Assembly (NCBI GenBank): GCA_947600345.1
Contig: CANQGC010000063.1
Location: forward strand, 1 to 12,549
DNA length: 12,549 nt
Direction: 5' to 3'
Origin: an uncultured Clostridia bacterium
GTDB lineage: Bacteria > Bacillota > Clostridia > Christensenellales > Aristaeellaceae
Shown here in pieces: positions 6,937 through 12,549 of this stretch (positions are counted from its first letter, which is position 1; each line of letters begins with the position of its first letter). Under the pieces are notes generated by a model that saw nothing but the letters and a program-made list of their open reading frames with translations, had not been told where the DNA came from and searched no databases. A program made the position numbers and the translations under genes.

Positions 6937-8799
6937 ATGAAGAATACGTTTACCGGAAAGACGCGCCTCTTCCTGAGCATCTCTGGCGCAATCATCGTCA
7001 TCGCCCTGATCATGCAGATCGTGGGCGTGGGCCTGAACCTGGGCATCGACTTCACCGGCGGATCGCTGCTGAACTACTCCGTCGGCGAGGACTATGATGT
7101 CGCCGACGTGGAAACCATACTCGCCCAGATGGGCTACGAGGGCAGCCAGGTGACCAAGGCCGCCCCCAGCGACGCCTCCATCGCACTGCAGGAGGAGCGC
7201 GCCGCCGCGGCCGCTGAGGAGGCCGCCGCTGAAGAGGCCGCAGCCGCCGAGGAAGCCGCCGAGGCTGAGGAAGAGGCTGCCAATGAGGAGGCCGCCGAGG
7301 CTCCGGCCGAGGACGCCGCCGAGACGACCGAGGAAGCCGCCGAGGCTCCGGCCGAGGAAGCCGCCGATACCGCCGAGGCGCAGGTGGAGGAGACCGCCGC
7401 TGAGGAGGCTGCGGAGGAGCCCGCCGCGGAGGAGGCCGAGCCCGTAGCCGAGGAGGCCGAGCCCGCCGCTGAGGAGGCCGCGGAGTCCGAAGACACCGCT
7501 TCGATCCTTGGCACTTCCGCCCTGGCGGAGGAAGCCGAGGCGCCCGCCGAGGAGGAGGCCGCTGAGGAAGCGCCCGCTGAGGATGCCGCTGCCGACGACG
7601 GGGATTCGATGATCTCCATGGATAAGTCCGGCATCCAGGCCGACGGGCTGACCGATCTGCAGATTCGCCTGAACCTGGTGGACGAGTCCGAGGGCCTGGA
7701 GCAGGCCGTCGCCGAGGCCGTGAAGGGCGCCGTGCCCGGAGCGGAGCAGGCGAGCTACGGCGCGCTGACCAGCGCCAAGATCGTCGCTAAGAAGTTTGAC
7801 GCCGCGTTCACCGGCGGATTCCTGGCCGAGTTCACCACCGGCGAGGAGTTCGACAGCGACGCCGTGGAGGAGGCCGTGCGCAGCGCGCTGGCCGACAACT
7901 ACTCCATCGTCGATCTGGACGTGATCCGCTACGACGCCGAGGCCGAGGCTGCCGCCGAGGCCGCGGAGGCCGCCGCCGAGGAAGCTGCCGAGAGCGAGGA
8001 GCTCGTCGAGGAGGGCGAGGCCGAAGCCGCTGAGGAGGAGGCCGCCGAGACCGAGGAAGCGGAGGAGACCGAGGAGGTCGCCGAGACCGGCACCGACCTG
8101 CGCGTGCTGATCAAGATCGACGACGAATCCTCTCGCGTGCGCGCCGTGCTCGAGGAGCAGATGGTCGCCAAGTATCCGAACTTCGCCTTCGTGTCCGTCG
8201 ACCACGTGAGCGCCGTCGCCGGCCGCGACCTGCTGAGCAACGCGGTCAAGGCGCTGCTGATCGCCTTCGCCTGCATGTTGATCTACATCGCCATCCGCTT
8301 CGACGTGTTCTCCGGTCTGGCCGCGCTGTTCGGACTGGCCCACGACGTGCTGGTGATGTGCGCGTTCATGGTGTTCTTCCGCTGGGCGTACCAGGTGAAC
8401 AGCTCGTTCATCGCCGCGGTGCTGACCATCGTCGGCTACTCCATCAACAACACGATCATCGTGTTCGACCGCATCCGCGAGACTTCGAAGAAGCCCGGCT
8501 GGAGCATGAAGAGCAAGCGCGAGATCGTGGAGGTCTCGGTCAGCAACACGCTGAGCCGCACCATCAACACCTCGCTGACCACGCTGATCACGCTGGTGAC
8601 GCTCTACATCTTCGGTGTGGAGTCGATCCGCGAGTTCGCGTTCCCGCTGATCGTCGGCATGCTGGCGGGCACCTACTCGTCCGTGCTGCTCAGCGGCCAG
8701 GTCTGGGCCATGTGGATGGACAAGCGCGACGCCAACAAGGCCGCCGCCAAGGGCAATGCCAAGACCCAGGGCAAGGCCGGCAAGGGCGCCAAGAAATAA
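6937..8799 (+). CDS. secF: Protein translocase subunit SecF, enlarged, with duplicated P1 domain
   Basis: SecF pairs with SecD in the membrane. The canonical parts are clear: membrane segment about 11-32, IDFTGG (37-42), then C-terminal membrane segments about 437-454, 461-480, 490-510, 541-560 and 566-590, with YSINNTIIVFDRIRE (501-515) and TLSRTINTSLTTL (538-550). At 620 residues it is about twice the usual 300. The extra length is all in the extracytoplasmic P1 region. FTGG with a following VGEDYD-VADVE occurs at 39-59, and FTGG with TGEEFDSDAVE at 291-311. TDLQIRLNLVDES (239-251) is mirrored by TDLRVLIKIDDES (386-398). Each copy is split by an Ala/Glu-rich insert (about 86-222 and 333-384). 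A Lys-rich tail ends the protein (about 596-620). The usual Asp of the SxND motif is Asn505. The start has GGGAGGGGGAG just upstream. The identity is sure; the effect of the enlargement is not known. Confidence 0.95.
   Translation: MKNTFTGKTRLFLSISGAIIVIALIMQIVGVGLNLGIDFTGGSLLNYSVGEDYDVADVETILAQMGYEGSQVTKAAPSDASIALQEERAAAAAEEAAAEEAAAAEEAAEAEEEAANEEAAEAPAEDAAETTEEAAEAPAEEAADTAEAQVEETAAEEAAEEPAAEEAEPVAEEAEPAAEEAAESEDTASILGTSALAEEAEAPAEEEAAEEAPAEDAAADDGDSMISMDKSGIQADGLTDLQIRLNLVDESEGLEQAVAEAVKGAVPGAEQASYGALTSAKIVAKKFDAAFTGGFLAEFTTGEEFDSDAVEEAVRSALADNYSIVDLDVIRYDAEAEAAAEAAEAAAEEAAESEELVEEGEAEAAEEEAAETEEAEETEEVAETGTDLRVLIKIDDESSRVRAVLEEQMVAKYPNFAFVSVDHVSAVAGRDLLSNAVKALLIAFACMLIYIAIRFDVFSGLAALFGLAHDVLVMCAFMVFFRWAYQVNSSFIAAVLTIVGYSINNTIIVFDRIRETSKKPGWSMKSKREIVEVSVSNTLSRTINTSLTTLITLVTLYIFGVESIREFAFPLIVGMLAGTYSSVLLSGQVWAMWMDKRDANKAAAKGNAKTQGKAGKGAKK
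7192..7602 (+). repeat. Insert 1 in secF: Ala/Glu-rich imperfect codon repeats
   Basis: This stretch encodes about 137 residues made mostly of Ala and Glu with some Pro, Asp, Thr and Ser. There is no Lys or Arg between Arg88 and Lys230 and no aromatic residue. It is built of GCC/GAG/GAA codon runs. A 23-bp exact direct repeat occurs at 7291-7313 and 7336-7358, a 45-bp (15-codon) period. The frame stays open throughout, which argues for selection on the protein. It is predicted to lie outside the membrane. Confidence 0.85.
7933..8088 (+). repeat. Insert 2 in secF: second Ala/Glu-rich stretch
   Basis: About 52 residues (333-384) of the same composition as insert 1, with no Lys or Arg between Arg331 and Arg389. 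It sits at the equivalent place in the second P1 copy, just before the TDL strand. It is more Glu-rich and has no Pro. Confidence 0.82.
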
Positions 8800-8813
8800 G
8801 ACCATATTTGCGG

Positions 8814-8846
8814 AATCAGGAATCGAGCGTTTGCCGGTTCCTGATT
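8814..8846 (+). terminator. Weak hairpin between secF and recJ
   Basis: AATCAGGAA (8814-8822) pairs with TTCCTGATT (8838-8846) around a 15-base loop, and two further G-C pairs are possible with a bulge. It starts 15 bases after the secF stop. The bases after it (TCCTTATCT) are only partly T-rich, so it may attenuate rather than end transcription into recJ. The loop is long and stability is modest. Confidence 0.4.
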
Positions 8847-8892
8847 TCCTTATCTGAATCGCGCAGAAACAGAGGGGAGAGGGGGGAGCAAC

Positions 8893-11292
8893 GTGCTGCG
8901 ATACGTGCCGAGGCCCGGCGAGCGCTGCTGGTTTGAGCGGCCGGAGGGCATGCCGCCGCTGCTCCACCGCCTGCTGATCCAGCGGGGCGTGGACTCCCCG
9001 GAGGCGGCGGAGGCGTTTCTGCATCCGGGCGTCGAGCAGCTGCACGACCCGCTGCTGCTGCGCGGCATGAAGGAGGCCGTGGACGCGATTCGCCGGGCGA
9101 TGGACGCGGGCGAGCGCATCTGCGTCTACGGCGACTACGACGTGGACGGCGTCTGCGCCTCGGCGATCCTGTACGACTACCTCACTTCGGAAGGCGCGCG
9201 GGCCGAGGTCTACCTGCCCTCCCGCCACGACGAGGGCTACGGCCTGAACGAGGCCGCCGTGCGGGAGATCGCCCAGCGCGCGGAGCTGCTGGTCACGGTG
9301 GACTGCGGCATCGCCTCGGCGGAGCTGATCGAGCTGGCGAAGGAGCTGGGGCTTCGCTGCGTGGTGACCGATCACCACCGGCCCGGCGAGCGGATTCCCG
9401 ACTGCGCCGTGATCGATCCGCTGCTGGGCGACTATCCCTTCCGCTGGCTCTGCGGCGCGGGCGTGGCGTTTAAGCTGGTGTCGGCGCTGGGCGGGCTGGA
9501 CGCCGGACTGGCGCGGATCGACCTGGCAGCCATCGCGACGGTGGCCGACATCGTGTCGCTCACCGGCGAGAACCGCGCCATCGTCAAGCTCGGCCTGGAT
9601 TCCATCAACCGCAGGCCCCGCCCGGGCGTGGCGGCGCTGATGGAGCGCGCGCGCGTCGAGCCGGGGCAGCTCACCAGCCAGGGCATCGCCTTCCGGCTCG
9701 CGCCGAGGCTGAACGCCGGGGGAAGGCTGGGCTCCGCCCGGCGCTCCTTCGAGCTATTGATCCAGCCGGAGGAGTTCCTGGCCGTGGCGCTGGCCGACGA
9801 ACTGGAGGAGGAGAACGCCCGCCGCAGGGAGGTGGAGCGCGAGATCCGCGCTTCGGCCGAGGGTCAGCTCGAGGAGCTGGACTTCTCCGCCCACCGCGTG
9901 CTGATGGCGCGCGGCGAGGGCTGGAATCCCGGCGTGATCGGCCTGGCGGCGGGCCACCTGCGGGAGAAGTACGGCTATCCGGTGATCGTGCTGAGCGAAT
10001 CGGACGGCATGCTCACCGGCTCCTGCCGGAGCATACCGGGCGTGGACATCTACCAGACCCTCTGCGCGGGCGCGGAGCTGATGGAGCGCTTCGGCGGCCA
10101 CAGCCAGGCGGCGGGGCTCACGCTGCGCGCGGAGAACTTCGATGCGCTCTGGGCGCGGCTGGACGCCTACCTCTTCGAGCATGCCCCCGCCGACGCCTGG
10201 GTGCCGTCGGCGAGCTACGATTTGGACGCCCCGCTGGACGAGCTGACCGAGGAATTCGTGGGGGCGCTGGACGCGCTGGAGCCCACCGGCTGCGGCAATC
10301 CCGAGCCGGTGTTCCGCGCGCGGGTGCAGCTGATCGAGGCGCGCCCCATCGGAAGCCAGGGCGCGCACCTGCGCCTGATTTGCGCCGGGAACGGCGCGCG
10401 GCGCACCGGCATCTACTTCGGCGCGGGGGCGCTGGCGGGCAGCCTGGGCGAGTCGGCGGACGTGCTCTTCACGCCGCAGATCAACCGCTGGAACGGCCGC
10501 ACCGACGTGCAGCTCAAGCTCTGCGCGCTCCGGGAGGCGGACGACGCCGCGCGGATCGAGGCCGCCCGGGAGCGGGAGGGGAGCCTGCAGCGTCGTTTCT
10601 TAACAGAACTGCTCTATAATAGAAGGGAGAGCTGCTCGGCGGCCGCGCCCGAAATCGAGCTCGGGGAGCTTCGGAGGCGGCTGGAAAACCCGCAGGGCGC
10701 GCTCATACTCTGCGCGGGCCTGGATCTGGCCGGGGAGCTCCTGGCGGAGTTGGAGGCGCTGCCGCTGGATCTGCACATCGGCGCGGTTCCGCGGGATGCG
10801 CGGGGGTTCAACGCGCTGGCCGTCTGGCCGGAGGCGCTGGGGGAGTACCCCCGGGCGCTGCGGACGCTGGTGCTGGCCGGCCTGCCCGCGCCGGACGCGC
10901 CGCCGCCGGGCGTGGAGCTGCGGAGCCTGAACGTCGAGGGCGGGCTGCGCGGCGCGCTGCCGGACGTGGCGCGGATGCGCGCGGTCTATGTGGCGGCCCG
11001 GAACCTGAGCCGCAGGCCCATCCGCCTGTCGGATATCGAGGCGCTGGACGCGCGGCTGAGCGAGGAGACGGGCCTTCCGCCCACCTGCTGCCACGCGTCG
11101 CTGCTGGCGCTATTGGATATGAAGCTCGTGGAGCTTCGAACGAAGCCCTTCGCGCTGTCGGTTCCCCGGGCGGTGAAGACCGACCCGGAGAGCAGCGCGG
11201 TCTGGCGGGCGATCGAATGCTTGGGGAAGCGATTCGGAGCGCTCAGGGAAGAGGAACAAGTCGAAGGGGGGAGCGAGGATGACGGGCGTTGA
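8893..11292 (+). CDS. recJ: Single-stranded-DNA-specific 5'-3' exonuclease RecJ
   Basis: RecJ degrades single-stranded DNA 5' to 3' in recombination, base-excision and mismatch repair. The 799-residue product shows the DHH phosphoesterase motifs: YGDYDVDG (79-86, metal-binding Asp), VDCG (136-139), TDHH (159-162) and ATVADIVSL (215-223). It also has the DHHA1 motif GGHSQAAG (401-408), preceded by GWNPGVIGLAAGHL (343-356), and then an OB-fold region (about 470-550). The C-terminal extension of about 230 residues resembles the longer Firmicutes form; E. coli RecJ has 577. The start is GTG at 8893 with GGGGGGAG about five bases before it. It follows secF after 93 bp and overlaps the next gene by 14 bp, so recJ and the (p)ppGpp synthetase gene are translationally close and probably coupled. 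Confidence 0.95.
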   Translation: MLRYVPRPGERCWFERPEGMPPLLHRLLIQRGVDSPEAAEAFLHPGVEQLHDPLLLRGMKEAVDAIRRAMDAGERICVYGDYDVDGVCASAILYDYLTSEGARAEVYLPSRHDEGYGLNEAAVREIAQRAELLVTVDCGIASAELIELAKELGLRCVVTDHHRPGERIPDCAVIDPLLGDYPFRWLCGAGVAFKLVSALGGLDAGLARIDLAAIATVADIVSLTGENRAIVKLGLDSINRRPRPGVAALMERARVEPGQLTSQGIAFRLAPRLNAGGRLGSARRSFELLIQPEEFLAVALADELEEENARRREVEREIRASAEGQLEELDFSAHRVLMARGEGWNPGVIGLAAGHLREKYGYPVIVLSESDGMLTGSCRSIPGVDIYQTLCAGAELMERFGGHSQAAGLTLRAENFDALWARLDAYLFEHAPADAWVPSASYDLDAPLDELTEEFVGALDALEPTGCGNPEPVFRARVQLIEARPIGSQGAHLRLICAGNGARRTGIYFGAGALAGSLGESADVLFTPQINRWNGRTDVQLKLCALREADDAARIEAAREREGSLQRRFLTELLYNRRESCSAAAPEIELGELRRRLENPQGALILCAGLDLAGELLAELEALPLDLHIGAVPRDARGFNALAVWPEALGEYPRALRTLVLAGLPAPDAPPPGVELRSLNVEGGLRGALPDVARMRAVYVAARNLSRRPIRLSDIEALDARLSEETGLPPTCCHASLLALLDMKLVELRTKPFALSVPRAVKTDPESSAVWRAIECLGKRFGALREEEQVEGGSEDDGR

Positions 11293-12549
11293 GGGCAAGG
11301 GATACATCAGTTTGGACGATCTGATCCGCCGCATTCAGAAGTACCATCCGGAGGACGACATGGAGCTCGTGCGCAAGGCGTATGAGTTCGCGGAGAGGGC
11401 CCACGCCGGGCAGATGCGCAAGTCGGGCGAGCCCTACTTCAGCCACCCCTGTGCGGTGGCGGTGATCCTCACCGACCTAATGCTCGACGGCGCGACCATC
11501 GCCGCGGGCCTGCTGCACGACTGCGTGGAGGACGTGGAGGGCGTGACGCTCGAGGTCGTGCGCCAGGAGTTCGGCCAGGAGGTCGAGCTGCTGGTGGACG
11601 GCGTGACGAAGCTCAATCAGCTCAACTTCGCCTCTCGGGAGGAGGCCCAGGCCGAGACGCTGCGCAAGATGTTCCTGGCGATGGCCAAGGACATCCGCGT
11701 GGTGCTGATCAAGCTGGCCGACCGGCTGCACAACATGCGCACGCTCAAGTACCAGCGCCCCGAGCGCCAGGTGCCCATCGCCCGGGAGACGCTGGATATC
11801 TACGCACCGCTGGCCCACCGCATGGGCGTCTACACCATCAAGTGGGAGCTGGAGGATCTGGCGCTGCGCTACATCGACCCCGACGCCTACTACGAGCTGG
11901 TGCGGCTGGTGGGCATGACCCGCGACGAGCGCGAGAAGCTCATCAACGAGGTTAGCCAGCAGCTGAGCGTCCGCCTGCGCGAGGCCGGCATCAAGGCCGA
12001 GATCTCGGGCCGGCCCAAGCACTTCTACTCCATCTACCGCAAGATGAAGAGCCAGAACAAGACCTTCGATCAGATCAACGATCTGACCGCCATCCGCGTT
12101 CTGGTGAATACCCAGCAGGACTGCTACTTCGTGCTCGGCGTGGTGCACACCATGTGGCCCCAGGTGCCGGGCCGCTTCAAGGATTACATCTCGATGCCCA
12201 AGCCGAACATGTACCAGTCGCTGCACACCACGGTGCTCAACCAGGGCAAGCCCTTCGAGGTGCAGATTCGCACCTTCGCCATGCACCGCACCGCCGAGTA
12301 CGGCATCGCGGCCCACTGGCGCTACAAGGAGGGCCGCGCCAACGAGAACGAGCTGGACCAGAAGCTCAGCTGGCTGCGCCGCATCCTCGACTGGCAGGGC
12401 GACGTGCGCGATCCCGGCGAGTTCGGCGAGCTGGTCAAGGTGGACTTGTTCTCCGACGAGGTGTTCGTATTCACGCCCCGCAACGACGTGATCTCGCTGC
12501 CCAGGGGCGCGACGCCGCTGGATTTCGCCTACCGCATCCACTCCGAGGT
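11279..12549 (+). CDS. rel: Bifunctional (p)ppGpp synthetase/hydrolase (RelA/SpoT family), 3' end outside window
   Basis: This enzyme makes and degrades (p)ppGpp, the stringent-response alarmone, in the cytoplasm. In 423 visible codons the HD hydrolase domain comes first, with SHP (55-57), LLHDCVED (78-85) and KLADRLHNMRTL (145-156). The synthetase domain follows, with GRPKHFYSIYRKMK (244-257), INDLTAIRV (266-274), YQSLHTTV (312-319) and EVQIRT (327-332). The start of the TGS domain (VFTPRNDVISLPRGATPLDFAYRI, about 397-420) is cut by the window edge. The motif RFKD (299-302) is the RxKD form of bifunctional Rel enzymes, in contrast to ExDD of monofunctional RelA, and the intact HD residues agree. 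ATG at 11279 has GGGGGGAG a few bases upstream and lies 14 bp inside the end of recJ. The missing part should hold the rest of TGS and the regulatory ACT/RRM domains. Confidence 0.96.
   Translation, partial: MTGVEGKGYISLDDLIRRIQKYHPEDDMELVRKAYEFAERAHAGQMRKSGEPYFSHPCAVAVILTDLMLDGATIAAGLLHDCVEDVEGVTLEVVRQEFGQEVELLVDGVTKLNQLNFASREEAQAETLRKMFLAMAKDIRVVLIKLADRLHNMRTLKYQRPERQVPIARETLDIYAPLAHRMGVYTIKWELEDLALRYIDPDAYYELVRLVGMTRDEREKLINEVSQQLSVRLREAGIKAEISGRPKHFYSIYRKMKSQNKTFDQINDLTAIRVLVNTQQDCYFVLGVVHTMWPQVPGRFKDYISMPKPNMYQSLHTTVLNQGKPFEVQIRTFAMHRTAEYGIAAHWRYKEGRANENELDQKLSWLRRILDWQGDVRDPGEFGELVKVDLFSDEVFVFTPRNDVISLPRGATPLDFAYRIHSE

Noticed and set aside
7201..7600. CRISPR-like or tandem array suggested by the repetitive DNA in secF
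   Set aside because: The repeats are imperfect, multiples of three, keep the frame open, and encode an Ala/Glu low-complexity protein segment. There are no spacers.
3186..8859. 12-mer CCTTATCTGAAT found near 8848 and, inverted, near 3183
   Set aside because: In 12.5 kb several shared 12-mers are expected by chance on the two strands, and neither copy is part of a larger repeat.
6853..9378. 841-codon minus-strand open frame across secF and recJ
   Set aside because: It spans two well-identified plus-strand genes and their intergenic gap. Its Gly/Leu/Ser-rich part is only the complement of the Ala/Glu repeats.

Overview
The window reads as chromosomal DNA of a GC-rich (about two-thirds G+C by eye) member of the Bacillota, most likely class Clostridia. 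Reasons: separate secD and secF genes followed by recJ and a RelA/SpoT-type gene, strong GGGAGG-like ribosome binding sites, classical TTGACA/TATAAT-like promoters, a lipoprotein-type polysaccharide deacetylase, and a TIR/beta-propeller membrane protein of a kind common in gut Clostridia. The genus cannot be told from the sequence.

Layout. Positions 1-75 hold three 22-bp direct repeats that look like the end of an insertion sequence (IS21-like by organisation). They abut a large ORF (76-3111) that starts abruptly inside a TIR domain and continues through a membrane segment into a beta-propeller region. A perfect GC-rich hairpin separates it from two convergent minus-strand genes: a YbaK-type aminoacyl-tRNA deacylase (4041-3553) and a MazG-like nucleotide pyrophosphohydrolase (3556-3227), coupled by a GTGA overlap. 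A 200-bp divergent intergenic region with an extended -10 promoter and two 12-bp palindromes leads to a polysaccharide deacetylase lipoprotein (4243-5067). A small three-helix membrane protein (5157-5444) follows with its own promoter and terminator.

A near-consensus promoter (5576-5604) then drives secD (5664-6920) and secF (6937-8799), the proton-driven accessory part of the Sec translocon. After a 93-bp gap come recJ (8893-11292) and, overlapping it by 14 bp, a bifunctional (p)ppGpp synthetase/hydrolase gene that runs off the right edge. This is the well-known clostridial secD-secF-recJ-(apt)-rel block, here without apt.

The most unusual item is SecF. It is 620 residues, about twice the usual size. 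Its extracytoplasmic P1 domain appears to be present twice in tandem, and each copy is interrupted at the equivalent place by a long Ala/Glu-rich insert that has no Lys or Arg. The second item of interest is the TIR protein, which has lost the first half of its TIR domain next to the IS-like repeats but keeps the presumed catalytic glutamate and all downstream parts.
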